Source: Nocardioides sp. Root240 (lineage in GTDB: Bacteria; Actinomycetota; Actinomycetes; Propionibacteriales; Nocardioidaceae). From it: 64,000 nucleotides of DNA. The position numbers were made by a program, and so were the translations under genes. Positions 1 to 7,974 of the stretch are shown one piece after another (the first letter of the stretch is position 1; the number at the start of each line of letters is the position of its first letter). The stretch spans positions 164,183-228,182 of the forward strand of contig NZ_LMIT01000013.1 of NCBI RefSeq assembly GCF_001428825.1, written 5' to 3'. The notes beneath the pieces are model-generated. The model was not told where the DNA came from, ran no database searches, and saw only the letters and a list, made by a program, of their open reading frames with translations.

Positions 1-1
1 C

Positions 2-406
2 GTGATCGACCTCCACCACGGCCGGTCGGTCAACGGCTACGAGCACCCCGCCGACGTCAAGCAACGCAGCGAGTACCGCACCCTCGGCGACGTGTTCCCC
101 CACGCCACCACCCTCTTCGCCCAGTCGAAGAGAAGCCCCGACCACGACCACACCATCGCCTACGACAAGGACGGACCACCGGGCCAGACCGGCGACCACA
201 ACGACACCCCGCTCACCCGCCACTCCCACCGGGCCAAGACACATCTCGGCTACGAGGTCCACCAGCTCGGACCCGACCGCTGGATCTGGCGCACACCCCA
301 CGGACTCCACCGCCTCGTCACCGGCGAGGGCACCCGGTCGATCACCCAGGTCGACTACCACACCCTGCGCATCGAGCTCGCCGGCAAGTACGTCCTCACC
401 TCCTGA
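2..406 (+). CDS. HNH endonuclease / DUF222-type protein, C-terminal part
   Basis: The reading frame enters from the left edge, so this is the 3' end of a longer gene. The visible 134 residues resemble the C-terminal HNH part of the DUF222 (13E12 repeat) proteins that are multicopy in Nocardioides and mycobacteria. An SPDHDHTIAYDKDG stretch supplies the His-rich nuclease core (about residues 45-58), followed by a conserved RHSHRAKTHLGY segment and a W-rich TPHG segment. Family role: presumed DNA nuclease, physiological function unknown. The GTG at base 2 is not claimed as the true start. It ends 41 bases before the convergent deaminase gene. Confidence 0.7.
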   Translation: MIDLHHGRSVNGYEHPADVKQRSEYRTLGDVFPHATTLFAQSKRSPDHDHTIAYDKDGPPGQTGDHNDTPLTRHSHRAKTHLGYEVHQLGPDRWIWRTPHGLHRLVTGEGTRSITQVDYHTLRIELAGKYVLTS

Positions 407-447
407 CCCCACGGAGGGCCAGCGGGAAGTGCAGCGCCGGCACGACG

Positions 448-1467
448 TCAGCCCGCGTGGGCGTCGATCTCGCCCAGCACGCGCTTCTTCACGTCATCGG
501 GCGCGAAGGACGCACCCACCGAGGCCCGCGCGAGGTCGGCCACGCCGCTCTCGTCGAGGCCGAGCAGGTCGGCCGCGATCTCGTACTCGCGGTTGAGCGT
601 CGTACCGAACATCGGCGGGTCGTCGGAGTTGATCGTCACCACGACACCCGCCTCGACGAAGACCGGCAGCGGGTGCTCGGCCAGCGACGCGACGGCGCGG
701 GTGGCGACGTTCGACGACGGGCAGACCTCGAGCGGGATGCGGTGCTCGGCGAGGTACGCCAGCAGCTCCGGGTCCTGGGCGGCGGACGTGCCGTGGCCGA
801 TGCGCTCGGCGCCGAGCCCGCGCAGGGAGGTCCAGATCGTCTCCGGACCGGTGGTCTCGCCGGCGTGCGGCACCGAGCGCAGCCCGGCGGCGCGGGCGGC
901 AGTGAAGTGCGGGACGAACTGGTCGCGCGGGACGCCGATCTCGGGCCCGCCGAGGCCGAACGCGACGAGCCCCTCGGGGGCGTGGTCGAGGGCGAACCGG
1001 AGCGTCGCGTCGGCGGCCGGGATGCCCGCCTCTCCCGGGATGTCGTAGATCCAGCGCAGCACCAGGCCGAAGTCGCGCTCGGCCGCGAGCCGCGCATCCT
1101 CGATCGCCTCGGTGTAGGCCTCGATCGGCATGCCACGGTCGGGGTCGTCCGGCAGCACGGAGGTGTACGGCGTGCAGGTCAGCTCGGCGTACCGCACGGC
1201 CTGGCCCTCGGCGAGCTCGCGGCCGATCTCGTAGGTCAGGTAGCGCACGTCCTCCGGCGTCCGGACCAGGTCGACGACCGCGAGGTAGACCTCGATGAAG
1301 TGGGCGAAGTCGCGGAACGCGAAGAACTCGCTGAGCAGTGCCGGGTCCGACGGCACCGTGCCGGGGTGGCGCTCGGCCAGCTCCGAGACGATGCGCGGCG
1401 AGGCCGACCCGACGTGGTGGACGTGGAGCTCGGCCTTGGGCAGGCCGGCGATGAAGTTGCTCAGCAC
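448..1467 (-). CDS. adenosine deaminase family protein
   Basis: This is a purine-type deaminase of the amidohydrolase fold, about 339 residues, a usual family length. The zinc and catalytic motifs are all visible: KAELHVHHVG near the N terminus, HAGE near residue 205, the IGHGTSAAQDP segment, VCPSSNV and NSDDPP. It should hydrolyse the 6-amino group of adenosine or a related purine in the cytoplasm. The sequence type (ELHVHHVGSASPR) resembles a Streptomyces subgroup that I recall being linked to aminodeoxyfutalosine deamination, so the substrate is uncertain. The start chosen is the GTG at 1467, because TAGGGT (1480-1475) lies 7 bases upstream and fits a leaderless promoter; a GTG at 1476 sits inside that hexamer. 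Confidence 0.88.
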   Translation of the reverse strand: MLSNFIAGLPKAELHVHHVGSASPRIVSELAERHPGTVPSDPALLSEFFAFRDFAHFIEVYLAVVDLVRTPEDVRYLTYEIGRELAEGQAVRYAELTCTPYTSVLPDDPDRGMPIEAYTEAIEDARLAAERDFGLVLRWIYDIPGEAGIPAADATLRFALDHAPEGLVAFGLGGPEIGVPRDQFVPHFTAARAAGLRSVPHAGETTGPETIWTSLRGLGAERIGHGTSAAQDPELLAYLAEHRIPLEVCPSSNVATRAVASLAEHPLPVFVEAGVVVTINSDDPPMFGTTLNREYEIAADLLGLDESGVADLARASVGASFAPDDVKKRVLGEIDAHAG

Positions 1468-1486
1468 AGAGGTCACCCTAGGGGTC

Positions 1487-2230
1487 TCAGTCCAGCGCCG
1501 CGATCAGGTTCTCCGCCTGCTCGTCGATCGTCCGTCCGTCGGTGAACACCTTGCCGTCCAGGATGATCGTCGGCGTGCCGTTCACGCCCGCAGCCTTGGC
1601 CTCGGAGGTCGCCTTGGCCACCCAGTCCTTGTTGCTGACGTTGCGGATCGCGTCGGCGACGTCGGACTCCTTGGCGCCCGCCTCGACGGCACGCTCGACG
1701 AGGTCGTCGTTGGTCACCGAGCCCGGGTCGGACTCGGAGGGCTGGTTCTCGTAGAGCAGGTCGTGGAACTTCTTCGCCACCGCGGGTCCGGACGCGTCGA
1801 GGACGACGGAGAACGCGCTCGTGGCGCGGATCGGGTAGTCGCCCAGCTGGCTCAGCAGGTCGAAGGGCCGGTACTCCACGAACACCTTGCCGTCAGCCGC
1901 CAGCTGCGCGAGATCCTCGCGGGTCTGCTTCTCCAGCTCGCCGCAGTAGGGGCAGAGGAAGTCCTCGTAGATGACGACCTTGTGGGGCGCGCTCTCCTCG
2001 CCGATGGTGACGCCGTAGTCGCTGCGACCGCTGGCCGCGGCGGCGAGCTTGTCGTCGTTCTTGTTCTTCTGCAGGAGGCTGATGGTGATCGCGCCGCCGA
2101 TGATGAGGGCCATCGCCAGCGCGACGCCGCCGATGGTCAGCCAGCGGCGCCGTGCCTCGCGCTTCGCCTGCGCAGCGCGCTCCGCGGCGGCCTTCTCGGC
2201 GCGGGCGTTGGCCTTGGACTTGTCGGACAT
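1487..2230 (-). CDS. membrane-anchored DsbA-like thioredoxin-fold protein
   Basis: The 247-residue protein has a Lys/Arg/Ala-rich cytoplasmic head (1-29), one membrane helix (about 30-53) and an extracytoplasmic DsbA-like domain. The active site is CPYC at residues 93-96, and a GTPT segment near 218-221 supplies the cis-proline loop. Family role: formation or isomerisation of disulfides in exported proteins. Its ATG overlaps the stop of the upstream MauE-like gene (ATGA), so the two are translationally coupled. This suggests the MauE-like protein passes electrons to or from it. Direction of electron flow (oxidase or reductase) cannot be read from sequence. Confidence 0.85.
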   Translation of the reverse strand: MSDKSKANARAEKAAAERAAQAKREARRRWLTIGGVALAMALIIGGAITISLLQKNKNDDKLAAAASGRSDYGVTIGEESAPHKVVIYEDFLCPYCGELEKQTREDLAQLAADGKVFVEYRPFDLLSQLGDYPIRATSAFSVVLDASGPAVAKKFHDLLYENQPSESDPGSVTNDDLVERAVEAGAKESDVADAIRNVSNKDWVAKATSEAKAAGVNGTPTIILDGKVFTDGRTIDEQAENLIAALD

Positions 2231-2724
2231 CAGCTTCCATCTCCTTCAGCAGCGCCGGCGGCGCGGGGCACGAACAACAGGGAGTCGAGGGCCAGGCGGG
2301 TCCGCGGCAGCCACGCGACGAGCAGCGACGCCGCGAGGAGCGCCACGTCGCGGGCGATCTCCCAGGGGTACGCCGAGCTCGCGCCCGGATCCGCTCCCCC
2401 ACCGCCGAAGCACCCGCAGTCGATCTCGATGCCGCGCGCCCACACCGACGCGATGCCGATGATGAAGGCGACGAACAGCAACGAGGACAGCGCCGCGGCA
2501 CCGCGGGCGAGCACACCGAGAACGAGCGCGAGGCCCACGACGACCTCCAGGCCCGGGAGGGCGATCCCGACCGCCTCGGCCACCGACGAGGGCAGCAGCT
2601 GGTAGGCCCGCACGGCGGCGATGCTCGCGTCGGGCTCGGTGATCTTGAGCGCGCCGGCGACGATCCACACACCTCCGGTCACCAACCGGGCGAGCAGGCC
2701 CACCCAGGCCAGTGATCCCTTCAC
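2230..2724 (-). CDS. MauE/DoxX-family membrane redox protein
   Basis: A 164-residue protein with four predicted membrane helices. It carries a Cys-Gly-Cys-Phe motif at residues 103-106 after the third helix, typical of MauE-type proteins. MauE was described in methylamine utilisation, where it supports disulfide-dependent maturation of methylamine dehydrogenase; here no mau genes are present. The overlap with the DsbA-like gene makes it a likely VKOR- or DsbD-like partner for CPYC recycling. The GTG at 2724 was chosen over upstream frames because TACGCT (2737-2732) sits 7 bases before it, giving a leaderless start, and because helix 1 begins directly after. Confidence 0.78.
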   Translation of the reverse strand: MKGSLAWVGLLARLVTGGVWIVAGALKITEPDASIAAVRAYQLLPSSVAEAVGIALPGLEVVVGLALVLGVLARGAAALSSLLFVAFIIGIASVWARGIEIDCGCFGGGGADPGASSAYPWEIARDVALLAASLLVAWLPRTRLALDSLLFVPRAAGAAEGDGS

Positions 2725-2809
2725 GTGCGTGAGCGTAGTGGGGCGCTCTGAGCGGGTGCTGAGAGAGCGCGGAGGGAGACGTCGGCGGGCAGGCGTAGGG
2801 TGCTCCCTC

Positions 2810-3445
2810 GTGAACGAACGACTGGTCTGGATCGACTGCGAGATGACGGGCCTCTCCCTCGAGAGCGATGCCCTCGTCGAGATCGCGGCACTGGTGACCG
2901 ACTTCGACCTGAACGTGCTCGGCGACGGCGTCGACGTCATCATCAAGCCCCCGGCCGAGGCCCTGGACCAGATGATCGAGTTCGTCCGCAACATGCACGC
3001 GACGTCCGGCCTGCTCGACGAGCTCGCGAACGGCGTCACCCTCGAGGAGGCCGAGGCCCAGGTGATGGCCTACCTCCGCGAGCACTGCGCCCCCGACAGC
3101 CGCCCGGCCCTCGCCGGCAACTCGGTCGCGACCGACCGCGGCTTCGTCGCCCGCGACATGTCCGAGCTCGACGCCTTCCTCCACTACCGGATCGTCGACG
3201 TCTCCTCCATCAAGGAGCTCTCGAAGCGCTGGTTCCCGCGGGCCTACTTCAACGCCCCGACCAAGCGCGGCAACCACCGTGCGCTCGCCGACATCCAGGA
3301 GAGCATCGAGGAGCTGCGGTACTACCGCGACACCGTCTTCGTGCCCCTCCCCGGCCCCGACGGCGATGCCGCGAAGGCCGCCGCGGCGCGCCACGGCGGG
3401 GCACTGACCGGCCTCGGCGTGACACGCACCGATACCGATTCCTAG
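2810..3445 (+). CDS. orn: oligoribonuclease
   Basis: A DEDDh 3'-5' exoribonuclease of 211 residues that finishes RNA decay by degrading 2-5 nt oligoribonucleotides, and in many bacteria pGpG. Visible motifs are WIDCEMTG near the N terminus (Asp9, Glu11), the AGNSVATDRGF segment with the second catalytic Asp, and NHRALADI with the His and last Asp. Length and the FNAPTKRGNHRA end are typical. The GTG start is supported by TAGGGT at 2796-2801, 8 bases upstream, with no ribosome binding site (leaderless). tRNA-His follows by about 50 bases. Confidence 0.95.
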   Translation: MNERLVWIDCEMTGLSLESDALVEIAALVTDFDLNVLGDGVDVIIKPPAEALDQMIEFVRNMHATSGLLDELANGVTLEEAEAQVMAYLREHCAPDSRPALAGNSVATDRGFVARDMSELDAFLHYRIVDVSSIKELSKRWFPRAYFNAPTKRGNHRALADIQESIEELRYYRDTVFVPLPGPDGDAAKAAAARHGGALTGLGVTRTDTDS

Positions 3446-3463
3446 TTCGCGGGCGATTGCGTC

Positions 3464-3469
3464 TACACT
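3464..3469 (+). promoter_or_regulatory. -10 hexamer of tRNA-His
   Basis: TACACT lies 24 bases before the mature 5' end of tRNA-His and matches the actinobacterial TANNNT pattern. I see no good -35 at standard spacing. The tRNA could also receive transcripts from orn. Confidence 0.45.
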
Positions 3470-3493
3470 CGTCCCCGGCCCGACAGGGCCGAT

Positions 3494-3570
3494 GGTGGGT
3501 ATAGCTCAGCTGGTAGAGCGCCGCCTTGTGGTGGCGGATGTCGCGGGTTCAAGTCCCGTTACTCACCCCA
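3494..3570 (+). tRNA. tRNA-His (GTG)
   Basis: The cloverleaf is complete: a 7-bp acceptor (3495-3501 with 3560-3566, one G-T pair), a GCTC D stem, and an anticodon stem with loop CTTGTGG giving anticodon GTG. The T arm is GCGGG/CCCGT-like with TTCAAGT in the loop. The His-specific extra G at position -1 (3494) is encoded and faces C73 (3567), and CCA is encoded at 3568-3570. A strong terminator follows directly. Confidence 0.95.
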
Positions 3571-3573
3571 ACC

Positions 3574-3607
3574 GAACCGGCCGGACTCCTCGGAGTCCGG
3601 CCGGTTC
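3574..3607 (+). terminator. intrinsic terminator after tRNA-His
   Basis: The left arm 3574-3589 and right arm 3592-3607 are perfect complements (16 bp; in practice 15 bp with a 4-base loop), followed by GCATTTC. It ends the orn/tRNA-His unit and probably also stops the convergent small gene at 3613. Confidence 0.85.
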
Positions 3608-3612
3608 GCATT

Positions 3613-3807
3613 TCACAGCGGTCCGGGACCGCCGCCGATCTTGCGCTGGAGACCGCTGTTGTCGTGCTCGACGGAGCGGCCGAAGTCACGCTGGCGTGAG
3701 GCGGAGTCGCCGCGCACCCGCGCCGCACCGGCACGCCGACGGTCGTAGACGAATCCGATGATGAGAACCGCAGCGACCGCGATCAGGACCCAGGCCCACC
3801 AACCCAT
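3613..3807 (-). CDS. small single-pass membrane protein
   Basis: A 64-residue protein of unknown function. The N terminus WWAWVLIAVAAVLIIGFVYD forms one membrane helix (about residues 3-21). It is followed by an Arg-rich stop-transfer segment (DRRR) and a short basic, polar cytoplasmic tail. GAGGT lies about 5 bases before the ATG and supports the start. It is bounded by the tRNA-His terminator on one side and the MarR-type operator on the other. I recognise no family. Confidence 0.6.
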   Translation of the reverse strand: MGWWAWVLIAVAAVLIIGFVYDRRRAGAARVRGDSASRQRDFGRSVEHDNSGLQRKIGGGPGPL

Positions 3808-3861
3808 GGTGACCTCACTCTCGAGAAGGGATCACCAGCCTACGCCTGACCCCTCTCCCAG

Positions 3862-3883
3862 TTCTCTGACTATAGTCAGAGAA
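3862..3883. promoter_or_regulatory. palindromic operator overlapping a leaderless start
   Basis: A perfect 22-bp palindrome: the 11-base arm TTCTCTGACTA at 3862-3872 is followed by its exact reverse complement at 3873-3883. Its centre holds a -10 element, TATAGT (3871-3876), and its last base is the A of the ATG at 3883. A CTGACC at 3846-3851 could serve as -35 (19-base spacer). A dimeric regulator bound here would block transcription directly; the MarR-like N domain of the next gene is the obvious candidate. Confidence 0.75.
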
Positions 3884-4758
3884 TGCTCACTGAGGTCCTC
3901 CGCCGGTTCAACCGCACCTACACGCAGCGCATCGGCGTGCTCGACGAGTCCTTCCTCGGCACCGGCCGCCCGCTGGCGGTCTCCCGACTGCTCTTCGAGA
4001 TCGGCCACGGCGGACCGGCCGGCGTGCGCGAGCTGCGCGAGCGCCTCGAGCTCGACTCCGGCCATCTCTCCCGACTGCTGCGCCGGCTCGAGGACGAGGG
4101 CCTGGTCGCCACCGTCATCGACCCCGACGACCGACGGCGACGGGTCGCCGTCCTGACCGGCGACGGCGAGGCGGCGTACGACGACCTCGAGCGACGCTCC
4201 GAGGAACGGGCCGACCTCCTGGTCGCGCCGCTCACCCCGCGCCAGCAGGAACGCCTCGCCGAGGCGCTCGGCACCGCCGACCTGCTCGTCCGGGCCGCGA
4301 CCGTGCGGCCGCGGGAGGTCTCGTCCGACGCCCCGGTCGCCCGGGAGGCGACGGCACGCTACTTCGCCGAGCTCGACGGCCGCTTCCCCGACGGCTTCGA
4401 CCCCGGGGGCCCGGACGCGCCGGAGCCCGGGGCCACGTACGTCGTCGCAACCTCCGACGGCACCCCCGTCGCCTACGGCGGCATCCGTCCCGTCCCGGAC
4501 GTCGGCCCCGCCACCGCGGAGGTCAAGCGGATGTGGGTCGACGACGCCTGGCGCGGCGCCGGGCTCGGGTCCCGGATGCTGCGCCACCTCGAGGAGCTGG
4601 CGCGTGGCCGGGGCTTCGAGCGGGTCGTGCTCGACACGAACGGCACCCTGCTCGAGGCGATCGCGATGTACGAGCGCGCGGGCTACGAGCGCATCGACCG
4701 CTACAACGACAACCCCTACGCGGAGGCCTTCTTCGCCAAGGACCTCCCCACGGGCTGA
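3883..4758 (+). CDS. MarR-type regulator fused to GNAT acetyltransferase
   Basis: A 291-residue two-domain protein. Residues 1 to about 150 form a MarR-like winged helix (LRERLELDSGHLSRLLRRLEDEG recognition region and a wing with DDRRRRVAVLT). Residues about 150-291 form a GNAT N-acetyltransferase with the acetyl-CoA loop WRGAGLGSRML and the C-terminal AIAMYERAGYERI segment. Such fusions are known in actinobacteria; the acetylated substrate is unknown. The ATG has no ribosome binding site. TATAGT lies 6 bases upstream inside a palindrome that ends on the start codon, so translation is probably leaderless and autoregulated. Confidence 0.88.
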   Translation: MLTEVLRRFNRTYTQRIGVLDESFLGTGRPLAVSRLLFEIGHGGPAGVRELRERLELDSGHLSRLLRRLEDEGLVATVIDPDDRRRRVAVLTGDGEAAYDDLERRSEERADLLVAPLTPRQQERLAEALGTADLLVRAATVRPREVSSDAPVAREATARYFAELDGRFPDGFDPGGPDAPEPGATYVVATSDGTPVAYGGIRPVPDVGPATAEVKRMWVDDAWRGAGLGSRMLRHLEELARGRGFERVVLDTNGTLLEAIAMYERAGYERIDRYNDNPYAEAFFAKDLPTG

Positions 4759-4870
4759 GTGTCAGCGACCCGACACAGCAGGTGTCAGGCGCGCGACGGA
4801 CCGGCAGGGCGGACGGCAGCAGGCTGGTGGACAGCAGGAACCACCCACCACCACCCCGAAGGAGCCCGTC

Positions 4871-5299
4871 ATGAACACCACCCACCGCGTCGGCACCATC
4901 CGGCGGATCGCACTCACGCTGCTCGCCACGTTCGCCGCTCTCACCGGCACCATCGCCGCGACCGGTCAGCCCGCACAGGCCGCGAGCTACGGCAGCATCA
5001 CCGGCTGCTTCCAGGCGACGTCCAACACCCAGTGGGGCACGTACACCGCGCCGCAGAAGTTCTCGACCGTCTACGTCGACGTCTGGAACGGGTCCGCCTG
5101 GGTCGCCCGAGCAACGACCTCGACCGGCAGCAACGGTTGCGTCACCTACTCCGTCCAGACCGGCTACTACTGGCACCTGCGGATGGACTACTACTCGCGC
5201 CCCTACCGCACGGTCGGCACGAGCAACTGGGCCTACGTCGGGTCGACCGGCAACTACAACGTCGGCTGGACGAACGCCAGCATCGTCTGGGTCGGCTGA
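4871..5299 (+). CDS. small secreted protein, aromatic-rich
   Basis: A 142-residue protein with a clear Sec signal peptide: positive start (HRVGTIRR), hydrophobic core, and an AQA-AS cleavage site near residue 38. The mature part of about 104 residues is rich in Tyr, Trp, Ser and Thr with two cysteines that may pair, suggesting a compact extracellular beta-rich domain. I do not recognise a family. AAGGAG at 4859-4864 supports the ATG, unlike most neighbours, so this mRNA has a normal leader. A strong terminator follows 16 bases after the stop. Confidence 0.75.
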   Translation: MNTTHRVGTIRRIALTLLATFAALTGTIAATGQPAQAASYGSITGCFQATSNTQWGTYTAPQKFSTVYVDVWNGSAWVARATTSTGSNGCVTYSVQTGYYWHLRMDYYSRPYRTVGTSNWAYVGSTGNYNVGWTNASIVWVG

Positions 5300-5314
5300 A
5301 CCACCCGGACGCAC

Positions 5315-5350
5315 CACTGCCGGTCGGTCCCCGGGGACCGACCGGCAGTG
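5315..5350. terminator. bidirectional terminator between secreted protein and pirin
   Basis: A perfect 16-bp inverted repeat (5315-5330 with 5335-5350) whose central CCGG can form the loop. It lies between two convergent genes and can serve both. There is no T-run, as is usual in very GC-rich genomes. Confidence 0.8.
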
Positions 5351-5361
5351 GCATGTCAGCC

Positions 5362-6315
5362 TCAGCCGCCGATCGGCAGGCCGAACCGGCCCTTCTGGAA
5401 GTCCTCGTACGCCGCCAGCACCTCGGCCTTGGTGTTCATCACGAACGGTCCCGCCCAGGCGATCGGCTCGCGGATCGGCTGGCCGCCGACGATCACGACG
5501 TCGAGCTTCGGCGAGCGGCTCTCCTGCCGCTCGTCGGCGGTGATCGTCAGGAAGTCGCCGGCGCCGAGCACGGCGGTCTGGCCGGTCCGGACCGGGCTCG
5601 CGTCCGTCGTACCGACACTGCCGGAGCCGTTGAGCACGTAGACCAGCGCGTTGTGGTCGACGTTCCACGGCAGGTCGAGGCGCGCGCCGGGCTCGATGGT
5701 GGCGTGCACCAGGGCCATCGGCGTGAACGTGGAGCCGGGTCCGTCGTGGCCGTCGACGGCGCCGGCGATGACCCGGACCAGCGCACCGGCGTCGTCGGTG
5801 GTGAGCAGGGCGACCTCGCCGGAGCGGATGTCCTGGTAGCGCGGGTCGTTCATCTTGGAGTCGCGCGGGAGGTTCACCCAGAGCTGGATGCCGTGGAACA
5901 GGCCGCCGGACTGGACCAGCCACTCCGGCGGGGCCTCGATGTGGAGCAGGCCGCTGCCCGCGGTCATCCACTGCGTGTCGCCATTGGTGATCGTGCCGCC
6001 GCCACCGTGGCTGTCCTGGTGGTCGAAGACGCCGTCGATGATGTAGGTGACCGTCTCGAAGCCGCGGTGCGGGTGCCACGGCGTGCCCTTGGGCTCCCCC
6101 GGCGCGTACTCCACCTCGCCCATCTGGTCCATCATGATGAACGGGTCGAGGTGCTTCATGTCGATGCCCGCGAATGCCCGCCGCACCGGGAAGCCCTCCC
6201 CCTCGTAGCCCGTCGGAGCGGTCGTCACCTGCCAGACCGGTCGCGGCTGGTCACCCAGTCCCGGGGACTTCAGGCGCGGCAGGACGGTCAGGTCGTCAAC
6301 GGTGATCGCGGGCAT
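5362..6315 (-). CDS. pirin family protein
   Basis: A bicupin of 317 residues. The N-terminal cupin carries the iron ligands in PWHPHRGFETVTYI, then HQDSHGGGG and a later GSGLLHIE(A) segment, as in pirins. The C-terminal cupin includes VHATIEPGARLDLPW and ALVYVLNGSG. Family members include quercetin 2,3-dioxygenase activity and protein-interaction roles; the role here is unknown. GGAGGT lies 7 bases before the ATG at 6315, which is preferred over the in-frame GTG at 6324. It is divergent from an FAD oxidoreductase, with an 18-bp near-palindrome between them. Confidence 0.9.
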   Translation of the reverse strand: MPAITVDDLTVLPRLKSPGLGDQPRPVWQVTTAPTGYEGEGFPVRRAFAGIDMKHLDPFIMMDQMGEVEYAPGEPKGTPWHPHRGFETVTYIIDGVFDHQDSHGGGGTITNGDTQWMTAGSGLLHIEAPPEWLVQSGGLFHGIQLWVNLPRDSKMNDPRYQDIRSGEVALLTTDDAGALVRVIAGAVDGHDGPGSTFTPMALVHATIEPGARLDLPWNVDHNALVYVLNGSGSVGTTDASPVRTGQTAVLGAGDFLTITADERQESRSPKLDVVIVGGQPIREPIAWAGPFVMNTKAEVLAAYEDFQKGRFGLPIGG

Positions 6316-6343
6316 GGGGCCCACCTCCAGTGGTCGAGAGGCT

Positions 6344-6361
6344 TGGTTGCCATGTCAACCA
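6344..6361. promoter_or_regulatory. candidate operator between pirin and FAD oxidoreductase
   Basis: TGGTTGCCATGTCAACCA is an 18-bp palindrome with one mismatched pair. It overlaps a perfect -35 for the pirin strand (TTGACA at 6358-6353), although a matching -10 is not evident. No regulator gene is adjacent, so the binding protein is unknown. Confidence 0.4.
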
Positions 6362-6397
6362 TATACCCGTCCGGTTCATTCCGCATAGGGTCGGGCC

Positions 6398-7957
6398 ATG
6401 ACGCGCTACGACGCCGTAGTGGTCGGGGGCGGCCACAACGGCCTCACTGCCGCTGCCTACCTCGCCCGCGCCGGGCTCTCCGTCCTCGTCCTCGAGCGAC
6501 TCGGCCACGTCGGCGGCGCGGCGGTCTCCACCCAGGCGTTCCCGGACTTCCCGACCCGGCTGTCGCGCTACTCCTACCTCGTCTCCCTGCTCCCCGAGCA
6601 GGTGGCGAGCGACCTGGGGCTCAACCTGCAGCTGGTCAGCCGGACGACGGCGTCGTACTCCCCCGTCGTGCGCGGCGGCCGGCCGGTCGGCCTGCTGGTC
6701 GAGCGCGACGAGGGCGAGGCGACACGGACGTCCTTCCGCGAGCTCACCGGCTCCGACGAGGAGTACGACGCCTGGCGCACCTTCTACGACGAGGTCGGCC
6801 GCCTCGCCGAGGTCGTCGCACCGACCCTGACGCAGCCGCTGGTCACCGACGCCACCCTCCGCGCTGCCGTGGACCCGGTGACCTGGCGCGACGTCGTCGA
6901 GCGGCCGCTCGGCGAGGCCATCGAGCGCCGCTTCCGCGACGACCTGGTCCGCGGCGTGGTCGGCACCGACGCGCTCATCGGCACCTTCGCGTCGTTGCGC
7001 GACCCGAGCCTGGTGCAGAACCGCTGCTTCCTCTACCACCTGATCGGCAACGGCACCGGCGAGTGGCGGGTGCCCGTCGGCGGGATGGGAGCGGTCACCT
7101 CCGCACTGCACGCCTCGGCGGTCGCCGCGGGCGCGACCGTGGTCACGGGCGCGGGCGTGAGCGCCGTCGCCCCCGGCGAGGACGCCGAGGTGCGGTGGCA
7201 CGACGGCGCCACCGAGCACACGGCGTCCGCGCGCTTCGTGCTCGCCAACGTGGCCCCGTGGGTGCTGCGGATCCTGCTCGGCGAGGAGGAGGACCCGACC
7301 ACCAAGCCGGAGGGCGCCCAGCTGAAGATCAACTTCCTGCTCTCGCGCCTTCCCCGGCTCCGCACGGGCATCGACCCGGCCGTGGCCTTCGCCGGCACCC
7401 TGCACCTCGCCGAGTCCGCGTCCGACCTCGAGGTCTCGTGGGCCGCCGCCCGGCGCGGCGAGCTGCCATCACCGCTCCCCGGCGAGGTCTACTGCCACTC
7501 CCTGACCGACCCGTCGATCCTCGGCGCCGTCCCCCCGGGCACGCACACCCTCACCTACTTCGGCCTCCACACCCCGGCCCGGCTCTTCGAGGACTCGCCG
7601 GCGCAGACCAAGGCGGAGGCGGTCCGCCGTGCGATCGCCTCGCTCGACGCGGTCCTCGAGGACCCGATCGACTCCGTGGTGATGCGGACGCCGTCGGGCG
7701 AGCCGTGCATCGAGGCCAAGATCCCGCAGGACGTCGAGGCCGAGCTCGCCATGCCCGGTGGCCACATCTTCCACGGCCACCTCGACTGGCCGTGGGCCTC
7801 GGCCCGGGCCCGCCTGGAGACGCCCGCCGAACGCTGGGGCGTCCAGACGTCGTACGACGGCGTGCTGCTGTGCGGCTCCGGCGCCCGCCGCGGCGGCGCG
7901 GTCAGCGGACTGGGCGGCCACAACGCCGCACAAGCCGTGCTCGAATCCCTCGGCTGA
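6398..7957 (+). CDS. FAD-dependent NAD(P)/phytoene-desaturase-like oxidoreductase
   Basis: A 519-residue flavoprotein of the amine oxidase/phytoene dehydrogenase superfamily, closest in overall form to PYROXD2-like proteins. The N-terminal dinucleotide fold is DAVVVGGGHNGLTAAAYLARAG followed by an acidic strand end (VLVLERLGHVGG). The C-terminal FAD segment is VLLCGSGARRGGAVSGLGGHNAA. The substrate cannot be inferred; no carotenoid genes are nearby. A TAGGGT at 6386-6391, 6 bases before the ATG, indicates a leaderless start. It is transcribed away from pirin and toward tRNA-Lys. Confidence 0.85.
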   Translation: MTRYDAVVVGGGHNGLTAAAYLARAGLSVLVLERLGHVGGAAVSTQAFPDFPTRLSRYSYLVSLLPEQVASDLGLNLQLVSRTTASYSPVVRGGRPVGLLVERDEGEATRTSFRELTGSDEEYDAWRTFYDEVGRLAEVVAPTLTQPLVTDATLRAAVDPVTWRDVVERPLGEAIERRFRDDLVRGVVGTDALIGTFASLRDPSLVQNRCFLYHLIGNGTGEWRVPVGGMGAVTSALHASAVAAGATVVTGAGVSAVAPGEDAEVRWHDGATEHTASARFVLANVAPWVLRILLGEEEDPTTKPEGAQLKINFLLSRLPRLRTGIDPAVAFAGTLHLAESASDLEVSWAAARRGELPSPLPGEVYCHSLTDPSILGAVPPGTHTLTYFGLHTPARLFEDSPAQTKAEAVRRAIASLDAVLEDPIDSVVMRTPSGEPCIEAKIPQDVEAELAMPGGHIFHGHLDWPWASARARLETPAERWGVQTSYDGVLLCGSGARRGGAVSGLGGHNAAQAVLESLG

Positions 7958-7974
7958 CCGGGACGCATCCCGAT

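Noticed and set aside
448..1467. Assigning aminodeoxyfutalosine deaminase (menaquinone pathway)
   Set aside because: Based only on recalled similarity to a Streptomyces subgroup; no other futalosine-pathway gene is in the window.
457..1545. Long open frame antisense to the adenosine deaminase gene
   Set aside because: High-GC shadow frame: its product is Arg/Gly/Asp-rich low-complexity sequence with no motifs, while the opposite strand encodes a complete enzyme. The same applies to the other long antisense frames.
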